DNA of 64,000 bases from Sulfurospirillum tamanense. Lineage in GTDB: Bacteria; Campylobacterota; Campylobacteria; Campylobacterales; Campylobacteraceae. The notes under the pieces are model-generated. The model made no database searches and was not told the origin of the DNA. It was given only the letters and a program-made list of their open reading frames with translations. The DNA lies in the NCBI RefSeq assembly GCF_016937535.1, contig NZ_JAFHKK010000002.1, forward strand, positions 1 to 64,000. The letters are read 5' to 3'. Below, piece after piece: positions 44,970 through 53,962 of this stretch. The translations under genes and the position numbers were made by a program. The stretch's first letter is position 1; the number at the start of each line of letters is the position of its first letter.

Positions 44970-45912
44970 CGATAACGTGCTCAAGGTGGGCTCGAATGAA
45001 ATGGAATTGGTCGATTTCCGTATTTTTAAACAGGATAAAGACCGCGTGTATGAGGGGATTTATGGTGTAAACGTCGCCAAAGTCCGGGAAATTATCAAAA
45101 TCCCAAACCTCACTGAACTTCCTGGTGTTCCTGAATATATTGAAGGAATTTTTGATTTGCGAGGTGTGGTCATTCCCGTGGTAAACCTTGCCACATGGAT
45201 GAACATCCAAGAACCCACTCAGATGAATATCAAGCCTCGGATTATCATTGCAGAATTTAGCAATATTCTCATCGGATTTATTGTTCATGAGGCTAAGCGT
45301 ATTCGGCGTATCAGTTGGGATGATATTGAGCCCGCCTCTTTTGCAACGGGCGTGGGTGCCCTTGACCGCAGTCAGATTACAGGTGTGACGCGGATTGAAA
45401 ATGACGAAGTGTTGCTCATCTTGGACCTTGAGAGTGTTGTGGAAGAGTTGGGCATTTACAAACCCAAAGTAGATGAAAACGATTTCCATATCGAGCAAGT
45501 TGTTGGAACGGCACTCATTTTGGACGACAGCACCATAGCGCGCAAGTTGGTACACGATGCGCTCAATAAAATGGGTCTTAAAGTTATTGAAGCCAAAGAT
45601 GGTATCGATGGCATGAAGAAAATTGAAGAACTCTACGAAGCTTATGGCGCAGACCTTAAAAAAGAATTACGCATTATCGTGAGCGACGTGGAAATGCCAA
45701 AAATGGACGGCTTTCATTTTGCAGCCAATCTAAAAGAAGACCCACGGTTTGCAAGTATTCCCATTGTCTTTAACTCTTCAATCAGTGACCATTTTAGTGA
45801 ATTACGCGGAAAAGAGGCGGGCGGTGAAGCCTATTTGACAAAATTTGATGCTGCGATCTTCTATAAAGAAGTGTCCAAAGTCATCAAAGCACATATTAAA
45901 GCTCCAGAGTAG
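44962..45912 (+). CDS. cheV: Chemotaxis coupling protein CheV
   Basis: A 316-residue CheW-REC fusion that couples receptors to CheA. The CheW-like domain (about 10-160) has VREIIKIPNLTELPGVP and GIFDLRGVVIPVVNL. The receiver domain (about 175-310) has LILDDSTIARKL and the phosphoacceptor in IIVSDVEMPKMDG. Its start overlaps the LpxH-like gene by eight bases. It begins the cheV-cheA-cheW group usual in Campylobacterota. Confidence 0.94.
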   Translation: MFDDNVLKVGSNEMELVDFRIFKQDKDRVYEGIYGVNVAKVREIIKIPNLTELPGVPEYIEGIFDLRGVVIPVVNLATWMNIQEPTQMNIKPRIIIAEFSNILIGFIVHEAKRIRRISWDDIEPASFATGVGALDRSQITGVTRIENDEVLLILDLESVVEELGIYKPKVDENDFHIEQVVGTALILDDSTIARKLVHDALNKMGLKVIEAKDGIDGMKKIEELYEAYGADLKKELRIIVSDVEMPKMDGFHFAANLKEDPRFASIPIVFNSSISDHFSELRGKEAGGEAYLTKFDAAIFYKEVSKVIKAHIKAPE

Positions 45913-45923
45913 AGGTGGGAATC

Positions 45924-48233
45924 ATGGAAGATATTCAAGAAATTCTCGAAGATTTTTTGGTCGAAGCCTTTGAGCTGATTGAGCAAATTGACCAAGATTT
46001 GGTGGAGTTAGAGGCCAAGCCTGATGATTTAGAACTGCTTAATCGTATTTTTCGCGTAGCGCACACCGTCAAGGGATCTTCGTCTTTTTTAAATTTTGAC
46101 GTACTGACACGGTTGACGCATCACATGGAAGATGTTCTAAACAAAGCACGCCGTGCTGAACTAAAACTGACTTCCGAAGTCATGGACGTGGTGCTAGAAT
46201 CCATCGATATGATGAAAGCCCTGTTGCATGGCATCCGAGATCACGGTAATGATGTGGATGTGGGTATTGACATCGATGACATCTGCGTACGTTTGACTGC
46301 CGTCTCTGAGGGCGATGAAATTCCAGCTGCAGGAGAGGCTTTCATTGATCCCGCTCCTTCCTCACAAATGGTTGAGGAGACGGAAGAAGAGGTAGATGTG
46401 TCTGCACTAAATGACGATGAAGTAGAGGCAGAAATTGAGCGTTTGCTTAAACTTCGTAAAGAAGAAGACAGACAGCGTCGTGCACAAAAAAAACAAGAAA
46501 CACCCAAAGAGAGCTTAAAAAAAGAGTCCGAAGAAGAAGCTGTGGTTGCAAAACCTGTGCGAGCGAGTTCTTCTGAGGAGAGAAGTGCTCCTGCCAAAAA
46601 AGGTGCTACCGCTGTTGAGCAAACTATTCGCGTAGAAGTGAAGCGCTTGGATGATTTGATGAATCTCATTGGGGAATTGGTGCTTGGTAAAAACCGTCTC
46701 ATTAAGATTTACGATGATGTGGAAGAGCGTTATGAGGGTGAGCAATTTTTAGAAGAACTTAACCAAGTGGTTTCAGCGATTTCTATCGTTACAACGGATT
46801 TGCAAATCGCGGTCATGAAAACACGCATGTTGCCTATTGCAAAAGTCTTTAATAAATTTCCCCGCATGGTGCGCGACCTTTCTCGTGAACTTGGCAAATC
46901 GATGGACCTTGAGATTACAGGGGAAGACACCGAACTAGACAAATCTATCGTAGAAGAGATTGGTGATCCTCTAGTGCATATGATTCGCAATTCATGTGAT
47001 CATGGCATCGAAGATGCGGCCACGCGCGCCAAAATGGGCAAACCAGAAAAGGGACTTATTGAGCTAAAAGCTTATAATGAAGGTAACCATATTGTCATTG
47101 AAATTACTGACGATGGCAAGGGGTTAGACCCTGACATTTTACGCTCCAAGGCGATTGAAAAAGGCATTATTACTGAGCGTGAAGCTGATAGCATGAGCGA
47201 TAAAGAAGCTTTTGCACTCATCTTTAAACCAGGCTTTTCCATGGCCAAGCAAGTCACCAACGTTTCGGGTCGTGGTGTAGGCATGGATGTGGTGCGCACC
47301 AATATTGAAAAACTTAATGGCATTATTGATATTGACAGTGAAATAGGGCGTGGCACGGTAATGAAGCTTAAAATCCCCCTTACGCTCGCGATCATTCAGG
47401 CGTTGCTAGTGGGTGCTCAAGAAGAATATTACGCGATTCCTTTGGCCTCAGTGCTTGAAACCGTGCGGGTTCCTATTGATAATATTTACACCATTGAGGG
47501 CAAAAACGTCTTGCGTTTACGGGATGAGGTGCTTTCTCTTGTCCGCCTTTCGGACGTATTTGGCGTGAAGCAAGTATTTGAGGGCGGCGATATGACCTAT
47601 GTGGTGGTCATTGGTCTTGCTGAATCAAAACTTGGCGTTATTGTCGACACTTTGGTGGGCCAAGAAGAGATTGTCATTAAGTCTATGGGGGATTATTTAC
47701 AGGGCATCGAAGGGATTGCAGGGGCAACCATTCGAGGGGATGGTCGCGTGACACTGATTGTGGATGTGGCGGCGTTGATGGAGATGGCTAAGGGCATTAA
47801 GGTTGACATTCGCGCAGCAGCCAAAGAGAGCTTGGCCCATAAGAGTAAACCAAGTGACTACAAAGTACTTGTGGTAGATGACAGTAAGATGGATCGCAAT
47901 ATCATGATGAAATCCATGGAGCCTATTGGTATTACGCCGATTGAGGCTGCTAATGGCCTTGATGCGCTTAATATCATCAAATCAGGTGAGCATAGTATTG
48001 ATGCGGTGCTTATTGACATTGAAATGCCTCGCATGGACGGTTATACCTTAGCAGGAGAGATTCGTAAATACTCTAAGTATAAAAACCTACCTCTAATTGC
48101 TGTAACTTCGCGTACCTCAAAATCTGACCGGTTGCGCGGCGTTGAAGTGGGCATGACCGAGTATATTACTAAACCCTACTCTCCAGAATACCTAGAGAGT
48201 GTGGTGCGTAAAAATATCAAACTATCGGAGTAG
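45924..48233 (+). CDS. cheA: Chemotaxis histidine kinase CheA with C-terminal receiver (CheAY)
   Basis: Kinase of 769 residues. The HPt domain has the phosphorylated H47 in RVAHTVKGSSSFL. A charged linker (about 130-225) is followed by dimerisation and kinase domains with MIRNSCDHGIE (N box), DDGKGLDP (G1) and GRGVGMDVVRTNI (G2), then a CheW-like domain and a receiver (about 645-769) with VLVVDDSKMDRN and LIDIEMPRMDG. The receiver fusion is typical of Helicobacter and Campylobacter and is thought to act as a phosphate sink. AGAGGTGGG precedes ATG 45924. Confidence 0.95.
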   Translation: MEDIQEILEDFLVEAFELIEQIDQDLVELEAKPDDLELLNRIFRVAHTVKGSSSFLNFDVLTRLTHHMEDVLNKARRAELKLTSEVMDVVLESIDMMKALLHGIRDHGNDVDVGIDIDDICVRLTAVSEGDEIPAAGEAFIDPAPSSQMVEETEEEVDVSALNDDEVEAEIERLLKLRKEEDRQRRAQKKQETPKESLKKESEEEAVVAKPVRASSSEERSAPAKKGATAVEQTIRVEVKRLDDLMNLIGELVLGKNRLIKIYDDVEERYEGEQFLEELNQVVSAISIVTTDLQIAVMKTRMLPIAKVFNKFPRMVRDLSRELGKSMDLEITGEDTELDKSIVEEIGDPLVHMIRNSCDHGIEDAATRAKMGKPEKGLIELKAYNEGNHIVIEITDDGKGLDPDILRSKAIEKGIITEREADSMSDKEAFALIFKPGFSMAKQVTNVSGRGVGMDVVRTNIEKLNGIIDIDSEIGRGTVMKLKIPLTLAIIQALLVGAQEEYYAIPLASVLETVRVPIDNIYTIEGKNVLRLRDEVLSLVRLSDVFGVKQVFEGGDMTYVVVIGLAESKLGVIVDTLVGQEEIVIKSMGDYLQGIEGIAGATIRGDGRVTLIVDVAALMEMAKGIKVDIRAAAKESLAHKSKPSDYKVLVVDDSKMDRNIMMKSMEPIGITPIEAANGLDALNIIKSGEHSIDAVLIDIEMPRMDGYTLAGEIRKYSKYKNLPLIAVTSRTSKSDRLRGVEVGMTEYITKPYSPEYLESVVRKNIKLSE

Positions 48234-48237
48234 CACG

Positions 48238-48735
48238 ATGAATGATAAATTAAATAAAATATTGCAAAAACAGCAAAAACAAGTGACAGACCCCGAAGCC
48301 AAAAGCCGCGAGGAAGTTATTCAGCTTGTAGGGTTTATTGTTAGTGATGAAGAGTATGCCATTCCGATGCTAAACATCCAAGAAATTATTAAGCCTCTAG
48401 AATACACGCGAGTGCCCAGCGTGCCTGATTATGTTCTTGGGGTCTTTAACCTGCGAGGAAATGTCATTCCACTCATAGATTTGCGTAAGAAATTTAACCT
48501 TGATTCGACCAAGCAAAGCGAAGATTCACGCTACATTGTTATGAAAGGGGAAAACAATATCGCAGGATTCGTGATTGACCGCTTAACGGAGGCTATTCGC
48601 ATCCGCCAAGACCGCATCGACCCAGCACCCCAAACCCTTCATGCCGACAAAGGAATGATTTATGGTATTGGCAAACGCGAAGATAGCATTTTGACCATCT
48701 TGCGCGTGGAAGCACTGTTAAAACGCGACTTCTGA
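48238..48735 (+). CDS. cheW: Chemotaxis adaptor CheW
   Basis: A 165-residue adaptor linking receptors and CheA. After a short polar N-terminus come VQELVGFIVSDEEYAIP-like residues (about 22-40), IIKPLEYTRVPSVPDYVLGVF, and NLRGNVIPLIDLRKKF. GGAG lies just before ATG 48238; the longer frame from 48199 overlaps cheA. A hairpin terminator follows. Confidence 0.94.
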   Translation: MNDKLNKILQKQQKQVTDPEAKSREEVIQLVGFIVSDEEYAIPMLNIQEIIKPLEYTRVPSVPDYVLGVFNLRGNVIPLIDLRKKFNLDSTKQSEDSRYIVMKGENNIAGFVIDRLTEAIRIRQDRIDPAPQTLHADKGMIYGIGKREDSILTILRVEALLKRDF

Positions 48736-48739
48736 TACT

Positions 48740-48771
48740 GGGCCGTTTTTAATAGCGGCCCCTCCTCTTTT
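48740..48771 (+). terminator. Terminator after the chemotaxis operon
   Basis: GGGCCG (48740-48745), loop of 10, CGGCCC (48756-48761), then CTCCTCTTTTG. A strong GC stem followed by a pyrimidine-rich, moderately U-rich tail. Confidence 0.6.
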
Positions 48772-48800
48772 GTACTTTGAAATAAGGAATATTACCTACC

Positions 48801-49424
48801 ATGATAAAATTATGTGTTTTTGATTTTGACTCCACGTTGATGGATGGTGAAACCATTGACTTTTTTGCTAATGCGATGGGTGTTGGTGAAGAGGTGAGTG
48901 TTATTACTGAAAAAGCAATGCAAGGTGAGTTGGATTTTTTTGAATCACTTACACGTCGCGTGGGCCTTCTTCGAGGTTTGGACGTTTCTCGTGTTAATGA
49001 AATTTGTACATCCTTGCCCTATATGCCCAACACTAAAGCATGTATTGATGATCTAAAAGCTAGAGGTATTAAAGTGGTTGTGTTTAGTGGCGGTTTTAAG
49101 AGTGCTACAAACATAGCAAAAGAGGCGTTAGGATTTGATGCGCATTTTTCAAATACGTTACATGTAAAAGAGGGCAAGCTTACGGGTTTAGTGGGAGGTG
49201 AAATGATGTTTGACACCTCTAAAGGCGAAATGCTCCAAGCCCTTCAGGCTCTTTTGCATGTAAAGAAAGAAGAAACCATGGCAGTGGGCGATGGCGCCAA
49301 TGACCGATCCATGTTTGCCCATGCAGGTACCCGTGTCGCCTTTTGTGCTAAACCCATTTTGAAGCAAGCAGCCAATGTTATTGTGGATCATAAAGATCTC
49401 AATGAAATTTTGAATCATCTGTAA
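48801..49424 (+). CDS. serB: Phosphoserine phosphatase SerB
   Basis: HAD-superfamily phosphatase of 207 residues, last step of serine synthesis. The catalytic motif is CVFDFDSTLMDGETID (about 5-20), motif II VVFSGGFKSATN and motif III MAVGDGANDRSMF. A palindrome copy (49158) encodes LHVK just before EGKLTG, and a one-mismatch copy follows at 49254. It lacks the N-terminal ACT domain of longer SerB proteins. Confidence 0.92.
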   Translation: MIKLCVFDFDSTLMDGETIDFFANAMGVGEEVSVITEKAMQGELDFFESLTRRVGLLRGLDVSRVNEICTSLPYMPNTKACIDDLKARGIKVVVFSGGFKSATNIAKEALGFDAHFSNTLHVKEGKLTGLVGGEMMFDTSKGEMLQALQALLHVKKEETMAVGDGANDRSMFAHAGTRVAFCAKPILKQAANVIVDHKDLNEILNHL

Positions 49425-49432
49425 GGACGAGC

Positions 49433-50419
49433 ATGTATTTACTAAACGAACGTTTTTCATTGTGGTGCGATTTTGTGGAAAAAGAGTTTTTAGCGAATGG
49501 GTTTTTGGATTTAATCAAAGGGGGAAGAATCAATGGCGCAACCAGCAACCCCTCTATCTTTAAAAGCTCTTTTTTAACCTCTCCCGCCTACCAAGAGAGC
49601 AAAAAAGCACTAGAAGGAAAAACACCCAAGGAGATTTACGAGGCCCTAGCCATTGCTGACATTCAACAAGCAGCTAAAGTGCTTTTGCCTCAGTATAAAG
49701 CTGGGGACGATGGCTTTATTAGTATTGAGGTAGATCCTTTTTTAAGTAATGATGCAAAAGGAACCATCGAAGAAGGAAAGCGTCTTTTTAATGCCATCGG
49801 TATGCCTAATGTGATGATAAAAGTACCTGCGACCAAGGCTGGCTTTGAAGCCATGGAGGCACTCATGGGCGAGGGGATTCATGTTAACGCCACTTTGGTG
49901 TTTTCCCCTGCGCAAGCCAAAGGTTGTCTGGATGCTTTTGAAGCAGGCGTCAAGGCATGTACTAAAGAGACACCAAAGGGTGTAATTAGTGTTTTTGTAA
50001 GCCGTTTTGACCGTAAGTTGGATAGCGTGTTGGCGCAACACGCTATGGCACCTTTTAAGGTGGGGGTAGTTAATGCTATGTCTGTTTACCGCCTGGTTCA
50101 AGAGCGCGGACTTTCTCATGTGCGCTGTTTGTTTGCAAGTACAGGCGTTAAGGGCGAAGGGGTGCAATCAGATTATTATGTGCGAGCCCTGCTTTTCCCT
50201 AATGCCATCAACACTGCTCCTCTTGAGACCCTTCAGTCCTTTTTGGCTTCAGGCGCCAAAGGGGCACAAGAGCCATTAAATGAGGCGCAAATAACCGCAT
50301 ATTTTCAGGAAATTTCTAACGCCGGGGTGGTGATGGATGAAGTGTATGAGTCCTTGATGAACGAAGGACTAGAAGCCTTTCATCAAGCCTTTCGCGAACT
50401 ATTAGACGCCCTGCAATAA
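49433..50419 (+). CDS. tal: Transaldolase
   Basis: Pentose phosphate enzyme of 328 residues moving a dihydroxyacetone unit between sugar phosphates. The N-terminal GRINGATSNPSIFKSS, the Schiff-base lysine in VMIKVPATKAGFEAM (about residue 127), and NATLVFSPAQAKGC are typical. It follows serB by eight bases, an arrangement conserved in Campylobacter. Confidence 0.93.
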   Translation: MYLLNERFSLWCDFVEKEFLANGFLDLIKGGRINGATSNPSIFKSSFLTSPAYQESKKALEGKTPKEIYEALAIADIQQAAKVLLPQYKAGDDGFISIEVDPFLSNDAKGTIEEGKRLFNAIGMPNVMIKVPATKAGFEAMEALMGEGIHVNATLVFSPAQAKGCLDAFEAGVKACTKETPKGVISVFVSRFDRKLDSVLAQHAMAPFKVGVVNAMSVYRLVQERGLSHVRCLFASTGVKGEGVQSDYYVRALLFPNAINTAPLETLQSFLASGAKGAQEPLNEAQITAYFQEISNAGVVMDEVYESLMNEGLEAFHQAFRELLDALQ

Positions 50420-50428
50420 GGAGACACT

Positions 50429-51619
50429 ATGGCCCTAGCAGAAGTAAACGTTAGTGAATTGACCTTTGAGCAAACCAAGAAACTAAAGCATTACCTTGCT
50501 AGACTTATTGAACTGGGCGGAAGTGATTTACATGTAAAGACAGGTTCGACCGTGCGAGGTAGAATCAATGGGGAGATAGTCTCTTTTTCGGATGAGATAT
50601 TAAGCCATCAAGAAGGGCTTGTGTTAGCCAAAGAGCTACTGCGCTCACGGTTTCCAGAACTTGTAGCACAGAAAAATATTGATTTTACGTTTAAACTCAA
50701 TGAAGAGTACCGTTTTCGCGTTAATCTTTTTTTTCAAGTGGACGGTGTTTCAGGTGTTTTTCGGACTATCCCTTCAGTGCTCCCTACTTTTGAATCCTTA
50801 AAGCTTCCTTCAATCGTCGAGAAGTTTTGTGGTATAACACGCGGTATAGTGTTGGTAACTGGTCCTACAGGAAGCGGAAAAACAACTACATTAGCTTCTA
50901 TGATTAACTATATCAACCAGACGCGTAAAAAACACATCATTACCATTGAAGACCCTGTAGAGTATGTGTACAAAGATGATCAATGTATTATTAATCAACG
51001 TGCCATCGGGCAAGATGCGTTGAATTTTTCTGACTCTTTGCGTGCGGCATTGCGAGAAGACCCCGATGTAATTTTGGTAGGGGAGATGCGTGATCTTGAA
51101 ACCGTCGAAACCGCACTTCATGCGGCAGAAACAGGCCATCTTGTGCTCTCAACGCTCCACACAGTGGATGCCAAGGAGACCATCAACCGCATTATAGGCA
51201 TGTTCCCAGGAAGCGAGCAAAATCGCATTAAAATGTCTCTCTCTTCTGTGTTGCAAGGGGTGGTTTCGCAGCGCTTGGTGCGTACAAAAAAAGGTGGACG
51301 TATGGCGGCCGTGGAAGTACTTGTTAAAAATGCACGCATAGAAGCATTGATCCTAGAAGGGCGTGATGGCGAAATTTTGGATGCCATCAAAGAAGGAAAA
51401 GAAGCCTATAAATCCCAAAGCTTTGACCAAGCTCTTCTAGAACTCTATGCTCAAGGCCATATTAGTTTTCAAGAAGCACTACTAAATGCCTCTTCATCTA
51501 GCGATTTGAAAATGAAACTGGAATTTTACGATGCTCAATTGGAGCAAGAGAATACAACACGAGAAGAGTTTTACGCGCAAGAGCGAGTAGATACTGATAT
51601 TCTGCGTTTAAAACTTTAG
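50429..51619 (+). CDS. pilT: PilT-like type IV pilus retraction ATPase
   Basis: Secretion/pilus ATPase of 396 residues. It has an N-terminal PAS-like domain with GGSDLHVKTGS, Walker [14 protein letters not shown] (about 151-163), the Asp box EDPVEYVY, Walker B VILVGEMRDLETVETAL and the His box HLVLSTLHT. This is the pattern of PilT/PilU, which depolymerise type IV pili in twitching and DNA uptake. A palindrome copy at 50528 encodes the LHVK. The C-terminus has an extra charged helix. No other pilus genes lie in the window. Confidence 0.88.
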   Translation: MALAEVNVSELTFEQTKKLKHYLARLIELGGSDLHVKTGSTVRGRINGEIVSFSDEILSHQEGLVLAKELLRSRFPELVAQKNIDFTFKLNEEYRFRVNLFFQVDGVSGVFRTIPSVLPTFESLKLPSIVEKFCGITRGIVLVTGPTGSGKTTTLASMINYINQTRKKHIITIEDPVEYVYKDDQCIINQRAIGQDALNFSDSLRAALREDPDVILVGEMRDLETVETALHAAETGHLVLSTLHTVDAKETINRIIGMFPGSEQNRIKMSLSSVLQGVVSQRLVRTKKGGRMAAVEVLVKNARIEALILEGRDGEILDAIKEGKEAYKSQSFDQALLELYAQGHISFQEALLNASSSSDLKMKLEFYDAQLEQENTTREEFYAQERVDTDILRLKL

Positions 51620-51628
51620 CTTTTCTTT

Positions 51629-51656
51629 AAGGGAAACTTGGTATAATCCAACCCTT
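51629..51656 (+). promoter_or_regulatory. rplY promoter with symmetric flanks
   Basis: TATAAT (51642-51647) is bracketed by TTGG/CCAA (51638-51651) and, further out, AAGGG (51629-51633) and CCCTT (51652-51656). The ATG follows at 51680. Confidence 0.5.
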
Positions 51657-51679
51657 ATTTTTTCACAAGGATCAACACT

Positions 51680-52216
51680 ATGTTGGAAGGTATCATTAGA
51701 GAGAGTATCGAGAAAAAGAGCACTAAAGCTCTTAGACGAGATGGTTATCTAATTGCCAATATTTATGGCAAGGGATTTAACAATATCAATGCAGCGTTCA
51801 AAGAGAACGAGTTTATTAAAACCGTTCGCAAAAAAGAGACGTTAGCGTTCCCTGTCAAAGTGGGCGAACAGACATTGCAAGTCGTGATTGTAGAGTACCA
51901 AAAAGACCCCATTACAAGCCGTTTGGTGCACGTTGATTTAAAAGTTGCACAAGAGGGTGTCGTGGGTAAGTACATGGTTCCTGTTAAGCCTGTTGGTACC
52001 CCCATTGGTTTAAAAAATAAAGGCGTTTTAGTACAATCTAAAAAACGCTTAAGCGTACGCTGCAAAGCAGAAAATCTTCCTGCATTTTTTCCAGTAGACG
52101 TAAGCCGGCTTGATGTGGGCGATACAATTTTAGTACGCGACATGGAAACTCCTGAGACTGTCGAAATGTTAGACGCAGATCGCATTGCTGTTCTTGGGGT
52201 TATTAAAGCCAAATAA
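51680..52216 (+). CDS. rplY: 50S ribosomal protein L25/general stress protein Ctc
   Basis: 5S rRNA-binding protein of 178 residues: an L25 domain (about 5-90) with [15 protein letters not shown] and [20 protein letters not shown], then the Ctc-type C-terminal beta domain (about 95-178). AAGGA precedes the ATG. It is followed ten bases on by pth, a very common pairing. Confidence 0.94.
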   Translation: MLEGIIRESIEKKSTKALRRDGYLIANIYGKGFNNINAAFKENEFIKTVRKKETLAFPVKVGEQTLQVVIVEYQKDPITSRLVHVDLKVAQEGVVGKYMVPVKPVGTPIGLKNKGVLVQSKKRLSVRCKAENLPAFFPVDVSRLDVGDTILVRDMETPETVEMLDADRIAVLGVIKAK

Positions 52217-52225
52217 GGCTAAGTT

Positions 52226-52789
52226 GTGACTTTGATTGTGGGGCTCGGTAATCCCACACAAACGTATGCAAACACACGCCACAATATCGGATTTATGGTC
52301 ATCGACGCTCTTGTTGGTGACCATGCCGTTACTTCTGTTTCCAAGCCCCAGTTTAAGGGCGAATTGTTTAAATCCTCTCAAACTCTTTTTTTAAAACCTC
52401 ATACTTACATGAACCTTTCAGGTGAAAGCGTTCGGGCTGTGTGTGATTATTTTAAACCTGATTTGGTAGTAGTTATTCATGATGATTTGGATCTTGATTT
52501 AGGTGTGGTGCGCTTTAAAACGGGAGGCGGACACGGTGGGCATAACGGATTAAAATCAATTGACCAACACATTGGTTCGGCCTATTTTAGAATGCGTCTT
52601 GGCATTGGGAAGCCTGCCCAAAAAAGTGCGGTTGTTTCCTATGTTCTTCAAGGATTTAAGGCAGAAGAACTCCCTTGTCTTAAGCAAGTGATTAGTCATG
52701 GTGCATCCGCAATGGTTGCGCTTCAAAAAAGTTCTCCAGAAGAAGTCACAGCAGCGTTTACATGTAAAAAAGGAGTATGTGCACCATGA
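52226..52789 (+). CDS. pth: Peptidyl-tRNA hydrolase
   Basis: A 187-residue esterase that frees tRNA from dropped-off peptidyl-tRNA. It has a GTG start, then LIVGLGNPTQTYANTRHNIGF with the catalytic His, FLKPHTYMNLSG, VVVIHDDLDLDLG with the catalytic Asp, and GGGHGGHNGLKSI. A palindrome copy (52758) encodes FTCKK in the variable C-terminal tail. Its stop overlaps the next ATG (ATGA). Confidence 0.95.
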   Translation: MTLIVGLGNPTQTYANTRHNIGFMVIDALVGDHAVTSVSKPQFKGELFKSSQTLFLKPHTYMNLSGESVRAVCDYFKPDLVVVIHDDLDLDLGVVRFKTGGGHGGHNGLKSIDQHIGSAYFRMRLGIGKPAQKSAVVSYVLQGFKAEELPCLKQVISHGASAMVALQKSSPEEVTAAFTCKKGVCAP

Positions 52790-53850
52790 CAAAACTCTAC
52801 CAGCGTTACGTAGGAATGGTGTATTTAAAAAATGTCGTTGTCATTTTTGTGGGATTGGTGTTTTTTTACGCGGGAGTAGATTTAATCACCAATGTGAAAG
52901 ATCTCCCCGATTCGGCAAATCTCCAACTTTTGTATGTGGCTTTAAATGCTTTAACAGCGGTTAATTATGCTTTGCCTTTGGCGATTGTCTTTGGGATGAT
53001 TGTGTCAAAATTTTCCATGATTCGCTCCAATGAACTTATCTGTATGTACGCTGCTGGTATCTCCAAAACACAACTTCTTAAACCGCTATTTGTGTGCGCT
53101 ATGGCACTAACAACTGTGTATATTAGCCTTAATTTTACCCCTTTTGTCTACGCCTATGAGTACCGTAGTCATTTGCTTAAAAACCACAACATCGCTCCTA
53201 TTTCATCAGACTTATTTTTAAAATACGAAACCCGCTATGTGTATATTACCACCCTTGACCCCATCAAGCAAGAGGCCCAAGGGATTAAAATATTTGATGT
53301 GGAAGGGACGCGGTTAAAAAGTGTCATGGAGGCAAAGCGAGGTGTTTTTCAGCGTAATGAATGGTACCTTGAGGATGTAACGCTCACCCAAAAACCCACT
53401 GTAGAGTCTTTGGAAAGTCCAGGCCTTAATGTCACCACGATGCCACATGCAAAGGCACTTCAGGGGTTTAAGCCAAAAATTATTGAAAATGCCCACCAAG
53501 GCGGCATTGCGCTAACCATTGTTGACGCCTTGGATGCTTTGCATTTTTTTTCTGCCCAAGGCATTGATACAAAGGGTGTTAAAACATCCCTTTATACTAT
53601 GGTTCTTTTTCCGCTGTTTGCGCCTCTTATGGTGGTTATTTTATACTTCTTTTTGCCCGCTTCTGCGCGCTTTTTTAACTTGGCATTGTTGAGCTTTATG
53701 TTTGTGATTGCCACATTGAGCACTTGGGGACTTTTGTTTGTGTTGAGTAAATTTTCTACCACAGGGGTGATTTTGCCTGAACTTGGTATTGCTCTTCCTA
53801 TCGCAGTTATGGCTGGTATTGCTTTATCCCTGTTTTATCAACACCGCTAA
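52786..53850 (+). CDS. LptF/LptG family lipopolysaccharide export permease
   Basis: Inner-membrane protein of 354 residues (YjgP/YjgQ family) with three N-terminal helices (about 12-35, 53-75, 97-120), a periplasmic domain of about 140 residues and three C-terminal helices. It forms the LptBFG exporter that moves LPS to the outer membrane. ATG 52786 is chosen over 52777 because GGAG is too close to the latter. Whether it is LptF or LptG cannot be settled here. Confidence 0.88.
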   Translation: MTKLYQRYVGMVYLKNVVVIFVGLVFFYAGVDLITNVKDLPDSANLQLLYVALNALTAVNYALPLAIVFGMIVSKFSMIRSNELICMYAAGISKTQLLKPLFVCAMALTTVYISLNFTPFVYAYEYRSHLLKNHNIAPISSDLFLKYETRYVYITTLDPIKQEAQGIKIFDVEGTRLKSVMEAKRGVFQRNEWYLEDVTLTQKPTVESLESPGLNVTTMPHAKALQGFKPKIIENAHQGGIALTIVDALDALHFFSAQGIDTKGVKTSLYTMVLFPLFAPLMVVILYFFLPASARFFNLALLSFMFVIATLSTWGLLFVLSKFSTTGVILPELGIALPIAVMAGIALSLFYQHR

Positions 53851-53868
53851 ATCACAAAGAGTGTTGAG

Positions 53869-53888
53869 ATGCCTTTTAAAAAAGGCAT
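53869..53888. repeat. Short inverted repeat after the LptF/G gene
   Basis: ATGCCTTTT (53869-53877) and AAAAGGCAT (53880-53888) separated by AA. There is no trailing U-run; it may form a small hairpin at the end of the message. Confidence 0.45.
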
Positions 53889-53925
53889 GCAAAGCGTTGT
53901 TAACTTAGTTTTAGCCTACTTTTAG

Positions 53926-53931
53926 TAAAAT
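53926..53931 (+). promoter_or_regulatory. -10 box of lysA
   Basis: TAAAAT (within AGTAAAATG), 32 bases before the lysA ATG, in a 112-base gap after the LptF/G gene. Confidence 0.4.
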
Positions 53932-53962
53932 GAGAGCTTGACCTACCCAAACAAGGAAATTC

